The notes below the pieces were generated by a model. It was not told the DNA's origin, did no database searches, and saw only the letters and a list, made by a program, of their open reading frames with translations. Shown one piece after another: positions 1 to 8,641 of a DNA stretch of 64,000 nucleotides. The position numbers and the translations under genes are program-made. This DNA is from Streptomyces tailanensis. GTDB lineage: Bacteria; Actinomycetota; Actinomycetes; Streptomycetales; Streptomycetaceae. The stretch is taken from assembly GCF_008386495.1 (NCBI RefSeq), contig NZ_VTHJ01000001.1:351576-415575 (forward strand). Direction: 5' to 3'. Within the stretch, counting starts at the first letter, position 1. Each line of letters opens with the position of its first letter.

Positions 1-1388
1 TCAACACCACCGAGGACCGTGCCGTCCTGCACACCGCGCTGCGTGCCTCGCGTGACGCGGTGGTCGAGGTCGACGGCGAGAACGTGGTGCCGGGTGTGCA
101 CGCGGTGCTCGACAGGATGACCGGCTTCGCCGAGCGCATCCGCTCCGGCGAGTGGACCGGCCACACCGGCAAGCGCATCAAGAACATCGTCAACGTCGGC
201 ATCGGCGGCTCCGACCTGGGCCCGGCGATGGCGTACGAGGTGCTGCGCTCCTACACCGACCGCGACCTGGTCGTCCGTTTCGTGTCCAACGTGGACGGGG
301 CCGACCTGCACGAGGCCGTACGGGATCTCGACGCGGCGGAGACGCTCTTCATCATCGCCTCGAAGACGTTCACCACGATCGAGACGATCACCAACGCGAC
401 CTCCGCGCGGGACTGGCTGCTCACCGAGCTGAAGGCCGGCTCCGAGGCCGTCGCCAAGCACTTCGTGGCGCTGTCGACGAACGCCGAGAAGGTGTCGGAC
501 TTCGGTATCGACACGGCCAACATGTTCGAGTTCTGGGACTGGGTCGGCGGACGCTACTCGTACGACTCGGCGATCGGGCTGTCGCTGATGATCGCGATCG
601 GTCCGGACCGCTTCCGGGAGATGCTCGACGGGTTCCGCATCGTCGACGAGCACTTCCGCACGGCGCCCGCCGAGTCCAATGTGCCGCTGCTGCTCGGCCT
701 GTTGGGCATCTGGTACGGCAACTTCCACGACGCCCAGTCGCACGCGGTGTTGCCGTACAGCCACTACCTGTCCAAGTTCACGGCGTATCTGCAGCAGCTG
801 GACATGGAGTCCAACGGCAAGTACGTGGGCCGGGACGGGGCCCCGGTGGAGTGGCAGACGGGCCCGGTGGTGTGGGGCACGCCGGGGACGAACGGGCAGC
901 ACGCTTACTACCAGCTGATCCACCAGGGTACGAAGCTGATCCCGGCCGACTTCATCGGTTTCGCCGAGCCGGTCGCCGAGCTCGGTGACCGGTTCAAGGC
1001 CCAGCACGACCTGCTCATGGCCAACTTCTTCGCCCAGACCCAGGCGCTGGCCTTCGGCAAGACGCCGGACGAGGTGCGGGCGGAGGGCGTGCCGGAGGAG
1101 CTGGTGTCGCACAAGACGTTCAAGGGGAACCACCCGACGACCACGATCCTGGCGAAGGAGCTGACCCCGTCGGTGCTCGGCCAGCTGATCGCGCTGTACG
1201 AGCACAAGGTGTTCGTCCAGGGCGCCGTCTGGAACATCGACTCCTTCGACCAGTGGGGCGTCGAGCTGGGCAAGGTCCTCGCGAAGAGGGTGGAGCCCGC
1301 GTTGACGGAGGGCGCCGAGGTGCCGGGACTCGACGAGTCCACGAAGGCCCTGGTCGCCAAGTACCGCCAGTTGCGCGGCCGGCAGTAG
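1..1388 (+). CDS. pgi: Glucose-6-phosphate isomerase (5' end outside the window)
   Basis: Cytosolic enzyme interconverting glucose 6-phosphate and fructose 6-phosphate, linking glycolysis and the pentose phosphate pathway. The reading frame is open from base 3, beginning [14 protein letters not shown], the conserved N-terminal third of Pgi, so about 85-90 residues are cut off by the window edge. The family signature [12 protein letters not shown] is visible (about residue 160 of the visible part), as are the GIGGSDLGP sugar-phosphate loop and the SKTFTTIET motif. It ends with TAG followed by a strong hairpin and converges on the minus-strand gene cluster. Pentose-phosphate genes (pgl, opcA, zwf, tal, tkt) lie 17 kb away on the other strand, so the gene cluster sits between two parts of central carbon metabolism. 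Confidence 0.97.
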   Translation, partial: NTTEDRAVLHTALRASRDAVVEVDGENVVPGVHAVLDRMTGFAERIRSGEWTGHTGKRIKNIVNVGIGGSDLGPAMAYEVLRSYTDRDLVVRFVSNVDGADLHEAVRDLDAAETLFIIASKTFTTIETITNATSARDWLLTELKAGSEAVAKHFVALSTNAEKVSDFGIDTANMFEFWDWVGGRYSYDSAIGLSLMIAIGPDRFREMLDGFRIVDEHFRTAPAESNVPLLLGLLGIWYGNFHDAQSHAVLPYSHYLSKFTAYLQQLDMESNGKYVGRDGAPVEWQTGPVVWGTPGTNGQHAYYQLIHQGTKLIPADFIGFAEPVAELGDRFKAQHDLLMANFFAQTQALAFGKTPDEVRAEGVPEELVSHKTFKGNHPTTTILAKELTPSVLGQLIALYEHKVFVQGAVWNIDSFDQWGVELGKVLAKRVEPALTEGAEVPGLDESTKALVAKYRQLRGRQ

Positions 1389-1394
1389 CCGTAC

Positions 1395-1441
1395 GGGGGC
1401 GGGGAAGCGGGCGGCCGCGCGACGTCCGCTTCCCCACCCCC
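1395..1441. terminator. Bidirectional hairpin between pgi and the gene cluster
   Basis: Inverted repeat with arms GGGGGCGGGGAAGCGG and CCGCTTCCCCACCCCC (one C/A mismatch) around a 15-nt loop. It lies in the 57-bp gap between two convergent genes, where it can stop transcription of pgi from the left and of the long operon from the right. It has no U-tract, as is usual in Streptomyces. Confidence 0.75.
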
Positions 1442-1445
1442 GGTC

Positions 1446-2186
1446 TCAGTGCCCTAGGCCCGCGCCTCCGTCGACGGGGATCACGGCGCCGCGGATGTAA
1501 CCCGCGCGGGGACCGGTCAGGAAGGTCACCGCGTCGGCGACCTCCTCGGGGGTGCCGAGACGTCCGGCGGGGGTCGTGCGCAGCAGTTCGCGGCGCTGTT
1601 CCGGGGTGAGGGCGCGGCTCATGTCGGTCTCGGTGAGGCCGGGGGCCACCACGTTGCAGGTGATGTCGCGGGGGCCGAGTTCCTGGGTCAGGGAGCGGGC
1701 GAAACCGACCAGGCCGGCCTTGGCCGCCGCGTAGTTGGTCTGGCCGGGGGCGCCGTGCAGGGCGGCCGTGGAGGAGATCAGGACGATACGGCCGTGACCC
1801 GCGCGGAGCATGCCGCGCACCGCCCGCTGGGCGACACGGAAGGCCCCGGTGAGGTTGGTGTCGATGACGGAGGTGAAGTCCGCCTCGGTCATCCGTACGA
1901 GCAGCCGGTCGTGGGTGGCGCCCGCGTTGGCGACCAGGACGCCGACCGGGCCGTGGGCCGCCTCGGCCTCCTTGAAGGCCTGGTCCACTTGTTGGCTGTC
2001 CGTCACATCGCAGCGTACGGCGAGGAAATTCCCGGAGTTCTCGGTGTTCTCGGCTTCGGGTGGCATCTCGCCCCGGTAGGTGACCGTGACCCGGTCACCG
2101 GCAGCGGCGAAGCGGCGGGCTATGGCCAGGCCGATGCCCCGGTTTCCTCCGGTGACGAAGACCGAGCGGGCCGTCGCCTGCGTCAT
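1446..2186 (-). CDS. FabG-type 3-oxoacyl-ACP ketoreductase (SDR) of the type II PKS
   Basis: NADPH-dependent reductase of 246 aa that should reduce the beta-keto group after each condensation by the cluster's ketosynthase. The Rossmann motif TGGNRGIG (residues 12-19), the NAG motif (87-89) and a full catalytic set (Ser139, Tyr152, Lys156 in YAAAK) are present. The C-terminus, VDGGAGLGH, is typical of FabG. The ATG at 2186 overlaps the stop of the upstream MFS gene as ATGA, so translation is probably coupled. It is the last gene of the 14-gene operon. A housekeeping fatty-acid role cannot be excluded from sequence alone, but the position in the operon with KS, CLF and ACPs favours a dedicated PKS ketoreductase. 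Confidence 0.88.
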   Translation of the reverse strand: MTQATARSVFVTGGNRGIGLAIARRFAAAGDRVTVTYRGEMPPEAENTENSGNFLAVRCDVTDSQQVDQAFKEAEAAHGPVGVLVANAGATHDRLLVRMTEADFTSVIDTNLTGAFRVAQRAVRGMLRAGHGRIVLISSTAALHGAPGQTNYAAAKAGLVGFARSLTQELGPRDITCNVVAPGLTETDMSRALTPEQRRELLRTTPAGRLGTPEEVADAVTFLTGPRAGYIRGAVIPVDGGAGLGH

Positions 2187-3778
2187 GGTGCTTTCCCTTT
2201 CCGTGCTGCTTCCAACGGTCTTGTGCGCTCTTGGCTCGTGCCTTCCGCCCGGGCGCGCAGCCCCACGACGGACACGGCGAAGCCGACGAGGGCCAGGGCG
2301 GCGATGGAGAGGGTGGCCGTGTACATCGCGTCGAGGAAGGCGCGGTCGGCCGTGGCGGCCAGTTCGGGCAGGCGCAGCGACTCGGCCAGGGAGCGGGCGG
2401 ACTCGGCGGAGGTCCGGGCCTGTTCCTCGGCGGCCGGTGACAGCCCCTGCGCGGCGCCGGGCAACTCGGCGTCGGCCATCCGGTCCCGGTAGACACCGGA
2501 CAGGATCGAGCCGGCCATCACCACGCCGAGGAGGCCGCCGACCTGCCGGGTGACACCGTTGACGGCGGATCCGGCGCCCGCGAGCCGCGGTGGCACCCCG
2601 CGCATCATCACGGCCGTGACCGGAGTGCCGACCAGGCCCATGCCGAAGCCCGAGATCCACAGCAGCGCGGCGATGACCCAGGCAGGGGTCTGCCCGTCGA
2701 GCCAGGCGTAGGCGAGGTATGTGGCGGCGGTGGCCAGGACGCCGGACGCGACCGTCCAGCGGGCCGTGAGCCACCGGCTCAGCGCAGGGGAGGCCTGGCT
2801 GCCCAGGACGATGCCGATCGCGGCGGCGATCATGACGGTTCCGGCGTCGGCGGGGGAGAGCCCCCGCGGGCCCTGGAGGTAGAAGGCCGCGTAGAACAGG
2901 TGCCCGGCCAGGGCCATGAAGGCGATCAGCAGCACCACGCTGCCGGCCGTGAAGCCGGGCTGCCGGAAGAGCCGAAGATCCAGGCTGGGCGTGGGGGACC
3001 TGCGCTGACCGGCGACGAACGCGGTGAGCAGAACGCCGCCCAGCGCGAGGGGCAGCAGCACATGGGGGCCGTACCAGGTGCTGCCGTTGCCGAGTTCGAT
3101 GATGCCGTAGACCAGGCCGCCGAGGCCGAGCACCGACAGGGCGAGGCCCGGCAGGTCGAGCACCCGGCGGTGGGATCCGCCCAGGTCGGGCACGACGGCC
3201 ATGACCGCCACCAGGCACAGGGCAACGATCGGCACGTTGACCAGGAACACCGAGCCCCACCAGAAGTGGCTGAGCAGCGCGCCGCCCACGACCGGGCCGA
3301 CGGCCACGCCGAGACCGCTGGACGAGGACCAGATGGCGATCGCCCGGGTGCGCTTCTCCTCCGGGGTGCTCTGCATGATCACCGTCAGGGTCGCGGGCAT
3401 CAGCAGCGCGCTGCCCGCGCCCATGAACGCCCGCGCCACGATCAGCCAGGCAGGACTGCCGGCGAACGCGCCCGCGCCGGAGGCCGCGCCGATCAGGGCG
3501 AGCCCGGCGAGCAGCGTGTTCCGGGGGCCGAACCGGTCGGCCAGCGCGCCGCCCGCGAAGAGCATGCCGGACAGGACCAGCGTGTACGCGCTCGCCACCC
3601 ACTCCAACTCGGCGGGGCTCGCGCCGAGGCCCTCCTCCGGGTCGGCGAGGGTGGTGACGGCGACGTTGAGGATCGAGGTGTCCAGCCAGATCAGCATCTG
3701 GGCGCAGACCACGACGACGAGGACGGGCCACGACCGGGACGCCGGTGCCTTCTCCTCCGCCGGGCTCACGGTGCTCAT
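2183..3778 (-). CDS. DHA2-family MFS efflux transporter of the gene cluster
   Basis: Integral membrane drug:H+ antiporter of 531 aa, the length usual for the 14-helix DHA2/EmrB-QacA branch. Many hydrophobic segments are visible, beginning WPVLVVVVCAQMLIWLDTSILNVA, with the conserved first-helix aspartate of this family (LDTSI) and the loop motif ADRFGPR after helix 2. I start it at the ATG at 3778, which forms an ATGA overlap with the lyase stop; a longer frame runs on inside the lyase gene but reads as an arginine-rich shadow. Its place inside the operon suggests export of the cluster's product or protection from it. The substrate is inferred, not shown. Confidence 0.93.
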   Translation of the reverse strand: MSTVSPAEEKAPASRSWPVLVVVVCAQMLIWLDTSILNVAVTTLADPEEGLGASPAELEWVASAYTLVLSGMLFAGGALADRFGPRNTLLAGLALIGAASGAGAFAGSPAWLIVARAFMGAGSALLMPATLTVIMQSTPEEKRTRAIAIWSSSSGLGVAVGPVVGGALLSHFWWGSVFLVNVPIVALCLVAVMAVVPDLGGSHRRVLDLPGLALSVLGLGGLVYGIIELGNGSTWYGPHVLLPLALGGVLLTAFVAGQRRSPTPSLDLRLFRQPGFTAGSVVLLIAFMALAGHLFYAAFYLQGPRGLSPADAGTVMIAAAIGIVLGSQASPALSRWLTARWTVASGVLATAATYLAYAWLDGQTPAWVIAALLWISGFGMGLVGTPVTAVMMRGVPPRLAGAGSAVNGVTRQVGGLLGVVMAGSILSGVYRDRMADAELPGAAQGLSPAAEEQARTSAESARSLAESLRLPELAATADRAFLDAMYTATLSIAALALVGFAVSVVGLRARAEGTSQERTRPLEAARKGKAP

Positions 3779-5286
3779 GGGGTGCCTCCGTCGTTCTTGT
3801 ACGCGCGTAGTGCCCGGTCGACCAGCGCGTCGGCCGCGCCCGTGTAGCGGGTGGGGTCGAGCAGTTCCGACAGCTCGGCGAGGGTGAACCGGTCGGACAG
3901 TTCGGGGTGGCCGGACAGCACCTCGCGCAGCGGGCGCCCGGTGTCGGCGGCCTCGGCGGAGGCGGCGGTGAGCAGCCTCTTCGCCCGCGCCTTGCCGAGC
4001 GCCGGGGCGAGCGCCACGTTCAGGCGTTCGGTGACGACGGCGCCGCCGGTCAGTTCGAGGTTGGCGAGCATCCGCTCCGGGTGGACGACCAGCCCCTCCG
4101 CGAGCTCCACAGCGGTGTGCGCCGCCCCGCCCGCCAACCGCAGCGCCTCCCGCAACGGCTGCCACTCCGCATGCCACGCCCCGGCGGGCCGCTCGTCCTC
4201 GGCCAGCAGGCACTGGGCGAGGACGAGCGCGTGCGCGGGCACCTGCCGGGCGGCCGACACGATCAGCGTGGCGAGCGCCGGGTTCCGCTTCTGGGGCATG
4301 GCGGAGGAGGCACCACGCCCGACGGCGGCAGGCTCGGAGACCTCACCGATCTCGGTACGTGACAGCGTCTGCACGTCGAGCGCGAACTTGCCGAGTGCGC
4401 CGGTGACGAGTTGGAGTACGGCACCGAGGTCGGCGATGGGGGTGCGGAGGGTGTGCCAGGGGAGGACGGGTTCGGCGAGCCCGAGGGCTTCGGCGAAGGG
4501 CGCGAGCAACTCGACCCCGCCGTCGTTCTGGCTGCCGTTTCCGATTCCGCCCCGCTGTAGCGCCCCTTCAGGGGCGCGGGGAACTGCGCGACCAGCCCCC
4601 AACGACCCGCAGCTACCCACAGCCTCATCGCCACGGTCCAAAGCCGCATACTCGCGGTAAGCGGCCAACGTGCCGGCAGCTCCCCCCAGCTGCGCCGGAA
4701 GCCGACCCCCGACCGACCGGACACGAACCAACGCATCGACGACCAACTGAAGCCACCCCGCGGCCTTGAGACCAAAGGTCGTCGGGACCGCGTGCTGGCC
4801 CAACGTACGCCAGGCCATGACCGTGTGACGGTGGCTGTCGGCCAGCCCAGCCAGCGCGGCGGCAACCCGCGACAGATCCCCGGCGATCAGTTCGAGCACC
4901 CGCCGGGACACCAGCATCGCCGCCGAGTCCAGGATGTCCTGACTCGTCGACCCTCGGTGCACATACTCCGCGGCGCCCGGATCCGTCGCCGCGACCACGT
5001 CGATGAAGGCCGCAACCAATGGCACCACCGGGTTCGCGGCGCCCCTGGCCGCGTGAGAGAGGGCGGCGAGGTCCAGCCTCGCCACATGCGCGGCCGAAGC
5101 GATCGCCTCCACCGCGGCGGCCGGCGTCAGCCCGACCGCGGGCTGGGCGCGGGCGAGCGCGACCTCGGCGTCGAACATGGCCTGCAGCCAGGCCTCGTCG
5201 GTCACCGCAGCCGCCGCGGGCGTACCCGCCCAGGTGGGGGCGAGCAGACCCGAGTCGGTGCCCACGGGCATCGCGTTCACACTCAT
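3775..5286 (-). CDS. creD: CreD-type nitrosuccinate lyase (aspartase/fumarase superfamily)
   Basis: Lyase of 503 aa from the adenylosuccinate lyase/cycloisomerase superfamily. In the aspartate-nitrosuccinate pathway (CreD, FzmL) this family eliminates nitrous acid from nitrosuccinate, leaving fumarate. The superfamily signature ASSAMPQKRNP is at residues 326-336, with HRGSTSQDILDSA (110-122) and TLGQHAVPTTFG (161-172) as the other active-site regions. It is coupled by ATGA overlaps to the FAD enzyme upstream and to the MFS gene downstream. Residues about 221-253 (rich in Gly, Arg and Pro) do not look like the family and are encoded by a fragment of a repeat that is elsewhere intergenic (4560-4625). 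The superfamily call is firm; the nitrosuccinate substrate rests on the adjacent CreE-like gene. Confidence 0.85.
   Translation of the reverse strand: MSVNAMPVGTDSGLLAPTWAGTPAAAAVTDEAWLQAMFDAEVALARAQPAVGLTPAAAVEAIASAAHVARLDLAALSHAARGAANPVVPLVAAFIDVVAATDPGAAEYVHRGSTSQDILDSAAMLVSRRVLELIAGDLSRVAAALAGLADSHRHTVMAWRTLGQHAVPTTFGLKAAGWLQLVVDALVRVRSVGGRLPAQLGGAAGTLAAYREYAALDRGDEAVGSCGSLGAGRAVPRAPEGALQRGGIGNGSQNDGGVELLAPFAEALGLAEPVLPWHTLRTPIADLGAVLQLVTGALGKFALDVQTLSRTEIGEVSEPAAVGRGASSAMPQKRNPALATLIVSAARQVPAHALVLAQCLLAEDERPAGAWHAEWQPLREALRLAGGAAHTAVELAEGLVVHPERMLANLELTGGAVVTERLNVALAPALGKARAKRLLTAASAEAADTGRPLREVLSGHPELSDRFTLAELSELLDPTRYTGAADALVDRALRAYKNDGGTP
4560..4625. repeat. Fragment of dispersed palindromic repeat inside the lyase gene
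   Basis: The stretch starts with hairpin arms CGCCCC and GGGGCG around TTCA, then continues GCGGGGAACTGCGCGACCAG and a C-rich tail. It matches the right arm of the intergenic elements near 18.5 kb and 32.1 kb. Here it is read in frame on the minus strand and adds about 22 residues to the lyase. Confidence 0.8.
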
Positions 5287-7166
5287 TCACTCCCTCTCAG
5301 CGCCGCCCGCGTGATCGCGTCCGAGTCCTCCAGCGTCACCGAGCCGACACCTGGCCTGATGCCGACCGCCGTCACCCAGCGCACGCCCTCCGCCGGTACC
5401 CCGAAGGCGAACCGGCGAGGGTGCGCCCGGTCCGTCGCGTCCACCAGCCGGGGCGGACCGTCGGTCACCGCCAGCCCGCCCGGCTCGTAACCGTCCAGCC
5501 GGTACGGGCCGCACTCCCCGGCGGCGAGCAGCCCACGCAGCAGCGGACTGGTGCCGCGCCGCAGATCGACGGCGGGCAGCCGGGCCTCGACCAGTGCGTC
5601 GACCCGCACCGGGGGTTCGTTCACCTGCTCCGCGTCCACGAGGAATCCCCTCTCCGGCGCCGAGGGCCGTACCCGCATCCCAGGGCCCACCACGTGCAGC
5701 ACCTCCGCCTCGATCAGCGCGATGAGCTGCTCGATGCGGAAGGCAGGCGGGCCGATGGAGGTGAAGGCGTTCAACGGGGTGTACCAGTCGTCTAGTTCGG
5801 CACGGTAGGAGTCCCCGGTGACGCCGCCATGGTCGACGACGAGCCGGATCTCGTTGCGCAGGTCGCGCAGGGCGTCCAGGGCCGCCTTCAGCGGGCCGTT
5901 CACGTTGCCCAGCCGCGCCTCGGCGACATCCCGCCGGAGATACTCCAGCAGCCAGTGCCGGAAGTCGTCCCGGTCGGCGAAGTCCCGCTCGCCGTACGGT
6001 CGTTCGATGCGCTGCCAGTCCCACCGCTCGGCCGGTGGTACGGCGTACCGGTCGAGCGGGTCCGCCTCGGGGACCCGGTCGTCGGCGAGACACGACCGTA
6101 CGAACTCCTCGGCGGCCAGGGGGCCTTGGGCGGTCCGGATCCAGGCCTCGTAGTACACCGTGCGGATCTCGCGGTCGATCAGTGGCCAGAGGTCGCGGCG
6201 GAAGCCGATCGGTCGTTGCCGCAGTCCGGCGATGACCTTCGGGGTCAGGAACCGCGGCTCGTGGTGGCCGAGCGCGCCCTTCTCGTTCTCACCCCGGGCG
6301 TGGTACGGCACACCGCGCCGCGAGCCGGCGTACAGCACCGGCTCGTTGCCGCTCGGGAGGTACACGAGACCGTGCTGCCCCTCCTTGAACGTGCCGCCGC
6401 GGCCCTCGGTGAGCAGCGCCAGGCAGTCGAAGAAGTTCAGCCCCAGCCCGCGCAGGGCGACCGGGGCGCCCGGCGCGATCCCGCTCAGGTCGGCGTCGGC
6501 CGGGTTGGCCGCCGCCACATAGGTCAGGCCGTACCGGTCGGCGAAGGAGCGCAGCTCGCGCTCCGTCGGACTCGGCGTCAGGCCGCCGTGGCCGAGGGCC
6601 AGCACCACCGCGTCCAGCCCGGCCAGCGGGGCGCCCTCCGCCAACGTCACCGTCTGCCGGCCGTCCGTGGGGTCGTCGAGTGCGATCGCGGTCGTCCGGT
6701 GCGTGTGGACCGTGATCCGCGACGGGGCGGTGTGTAAGAGGTGCCGGAAGACCCACTCCAGGTAGTGGCCGTGGAAAGCACGGGTCGGGTAGGTGTCCGG
6801 GCCGAGCCGCCGGGCCTCCTCCAGGACCCGGGCTGGAAGGTCCAGGTCGATGGCCTTGTCGCGGATCGTGCACGCCCACTCGTACAGGCTGGGCCCCGGC
6901 ACCGATGGTCCCGCGCACTCCACGCTGTCGTCGGTGAACAGGGTCACCTGGGAGGCGACCGTGTTCATCAGCAGCTCGGCGGGCTGGTCGGTACGCCACA
7001 CCGCGCCCGCGCCGGGCGGGTACGGGTCGACGAGGTGGACCACGACCCGCCGCCCGGCGACCTCCTCGGCGTTGGCGAGGATCCGCTCCAGCACGGAGAG
7101 GCCGCGCGGGCCGGCGCCGATCACACAGAGGGCGAGAGCGCCACCAGCGTCACCGGGGTCGGTCAT
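5283..7166 (-). CDS. creE: CreE-type FAD-dependent aspartate N-oxygenase
   Basis: Flavoprotein of 627 aa with the N-terminal dinucleotide-binding motif IGAGPRGLSVLERI (residues 16-29) of the FAD/NAD(P)-binding 'NAD_binding_9' group to which CreE and FzmM belong. In that pathway the enzyme oxidises the amino group of L-aspartate in steps to nitrosuccinate, which CreD then cleaves to nitrous acid. A second glycine-rich segment (LALGHGGLTPS, about 200) and the length fit the family. The ATG at 7166 overlaps the stop of the SDR gene upstream and its own stop overlaps the lyase start. The fold is clear; the aspartate substrate is inferred from the paired CreD-like lyase and the candidate diazotase in the same operon. 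Confidence 0.86.
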   Translation of the reverse strand: MTDPGDAGGALALCVIGAGPRGLSVLERILANAEEVAGRRVVVHLVDPYPPGAGAVWRTDQPAELLMNTVASQVTLFTDDSVECAGPSVPGPSLYEWACTIRDKAIDLDLPARVLEEARRLGPDTYPTRAFHGHYLEWVFRHLLHTAPSRITVHTHRTTAIALDDPTDGRQTVTLAEGAPLAGLDAVVLALGHGGLTPSPTERELRSFADRYGLTYVAAANPADADLSGIAPGAPVALRGLGLNFFDCLALLTEGRGGTFKEGQHGLVYLPSGNEPVLYAGSRRGVPYHARGENEKGALGHHEPRFLTPKVIAGLRQRPIGFRRDLWPLIDREIRTVYYEAWIRTAQGPLAAEEFVRSCLADDRVPEADPLDRYAVPPAERWDWQRIERPYGERDFADRDDFRHWLLEYLRRDVAEARLGNVNGPLKAALDALRDLRNEIRLVVDHGGVTGDSYRAELDDWYTPLNAFTSIGPPAFRIEQLIALIEAEVLHVVGPGMRVRPSAPERGFLVDAEQVNEPPVRVDALVEARLPAVDLRRGTSPLLRGLLAAGECGPYRLDGYEPGGLAVTDGPPRLVDATDRAHPRRFAFGVPAEGVRWVTAVGIRPGVGSVTLEDSDAITRAALRGSE

Positions 7167-8083
7167 TCCTGGCCCAGCCCGTCACGCCAGCTCGGTCTCG
7201 CCGGCTTCCAGCCGAGTGCCGCGCGGGCCCGGTCGTTGGCCGCGCCGTGGGCGGCGGTGAGCTGATGAGCCATGAACCAGCCCAGCAGCCGGGGCGCGAG
7301 CGCCGCCGGAACCGTACGGGGCGACGGACCGGCCATCATGCGGGCGAGATGCGGCAGCCACTGCGCGGCCGGGGCCGGGTCGTCGTCCGTCACATGGAAG
7401 ACCCCGGTGACGTCGGACTCGATGGCCGCCACCGTCGCCGTCACGGCGTCCTCGACATGCAGGAACGACATGATCCCGGCGCCGCCCCCGGGCAACGGAA
7501 GCCGCCCGGCCGCCACGGACTGCGCTGTCGAGCCGGTACGCGCGTACGCGGTGCGAGGGCCGTACAGCGTGCCGTACCGCAGGACCACGCCGGCAAGGTC
7601 GCTGCTCGTCACCAGCCGCTCCAGCTCGGCGACGGCCCGTACCGTCGAGGCCCAGCCCGGGTCGGGGGCGTCCACGTACAGCGGCGCGTCCTCGTCGAGG
7701 ACCGGCTCCCCGGCCGGGGCGGCGGCGAACGCGATGGACTGGGCGACGAGCCGCCGCGCACCGGCCACCCGGGCCGCCTCGATCAGGTGGGCGGTGCCCT
7801 CGGTGCGCAGCCGCGCGGTACGGGCGAACGCCTCCGGCGGGTCGTCGCGCAGCAGCCGCAGGGCCGTCATCTGGTGGACGACCGCCTCGGGACGGGCGGC
7901 CGACACCGCCGACAGCAAGGCCTCACGATCGAGGGCGTCGGCGACCACCACCTCGTCCGCCTCGGGCGCCCGCCCCTGCGCCCCCTGACGCACCAACGCG
8001 CTCACCTCGTGGCCCCGCGCCCTGAGCGCGCCCACCAGCGGATACCCGATCACTCCAGTGGCCCCGGCGACAAGTACACGCAA
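7163..8083 (-). CDS. Atypical extended SDR (NAD-dependent epimerase/dehydratase family)
   Basis: Protein of 306 aa with the extended-SDR nucleotide-binding motif GATGVIG (7-13), D49 after the third strand and Ser116 (QSIAFA) in the active-site strand. The usual YxxxK pair is absent: in the segment STVRAVAELERLV the Tyr position is Thr147 and the Lys position Val151. Such a protein can still bind NAD(P)H but lacks the normal proton relay. I propose it as the candidate reductase that replaces the aryl diazo group by hydride, the step assigned to AvaA7 in avenalumic acid biosynthesis; I cannot confirm homology to AvaA7. The start is TTG at 8083; no better start is visible. Its stop overlaps the creE start as ATGA. 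Confidence 0.75.
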   Translation of the reverse strand: MRVLVAGATGVIGYPLVGALRARGHEVSALVRQGAQGRAPEADEVVVADALDREALLSAVSAARPEAVVHQMTALRLLRDDPPEAFARTARLRTEGTAHLIEAARVAGARRLVAQSIAFAAAPAGEPVLDEDAPLYVDAPDPGWASTVRAVAELERLVTSSDLAGVVLRYGTLYGPRTAYARTGSTAQSVAAGRLPLPGGGAGIMSFLHVEDAVTATVAAIESDVTGVFHVTDDDPAPAAQWLPHLARMMAGPSPRTVPAALAPRLLGWFMAHQLTAAHGAANDRARAALGWKPARPSWRDGLGQE

Positions 8084-8086
8084 CGT

Positions 8087-8641
8087 TCAGCCCTCCCCAC
8101 CCGCGGCCACCGGCAGGGCGACCCGCATCAGCAGCCGGCACTCCTTGTCGCCGTCCCGCAGACAGCTCTCGGCCCGGTTCTCCCTCAACGTCACGCCGAG
8201 ACCCTCCGACCAGCCGGCGTGGATGTCGGTGCACGGACACTTGTAGCCCTCCAGGGAACCGGCCATCCGGACCATCGTGATCGCGAAGTTCCGCTTCAGG
8301 GTCAGCACGATCAGGTCGTCGTCCTCGACCTCGGTGGAGGCGTTGCGCAGCTCCGGCGGGAACATCCGGTCCCCGCAGTCGTCGTACCGGCGGCGCAGCT
8401 CCTCCAGGTCCTTGCGGCCGTCACCCGTGTCGGGGAGCGGCCCGGCCCGGCGGCCGACCCGCTGCCCCACATGCAGGGCGACCTTGCGCAGCGCCTCGGC
8501 GTTGATCTCGTTCGCGACGTCCTGCCCGAACCGCGCGGCCACGCCCTGGTACCAGTTGGCGTCGTGCTGCCACCACAGGCGGTACGCCTCACTCGCCCGG
8601 GCACGGTGGTTGACGGCGTCGGCGTCGGTGTTCGTGCTCAT
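8087..8641 (-). CDS. L-2-amino-thiazoline-4-carboxylate hydrolase-like / DUF6125-like protein
   Basis: Soluble protein of 184 aa, start ATG at 8641 overlapping the ligase stop (ATGA). The N-terminal segment WWQHDANWYQGVAARFG and the C-terminal segment GYKCPCTDIHAGWSEGLG, with two cysteines plus a later C-x8-C pair (SCLRDGDKEC), resemble the ATC hydrolase/DUF6125 group of small enzymes and sensor-like proteins. The clustered Cys and His residues could bind a metal or a cofactor. Nothing in the sequence tells the substrate. Its place between the candidate diazotase and the atypical SDR suggests a role late in the pathway, but that is inference. The family assignment is from motif recognition only and is moderately sure. 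Confidence 0.6.
   Translation of the reverse strand: MSTNTDADAVNHRARASEAYRLWWQHDANWYQGVAARFGQDVANEINAEALRKVALHVGQRVGRRAGPLPDTGDGRKDLEELRRRYDDCGDRMFPPELRNASTEVEDDDLIVLTLKRNFAITMVRMAGSLEGYKCPCTDIHAGWSEGLGVTLRENRAESCLRDGDKECRLLMRVALPVAAGGEG

Noticed and set aside
3779..4213. N-terminal extension of the MFS transporter inside the lyase gene
   Set aside because: The segment is Arg/Gly-rich, antiparallel to nothing known, and the ATG at 3778 with ATGA overlap gives a normal first helix.
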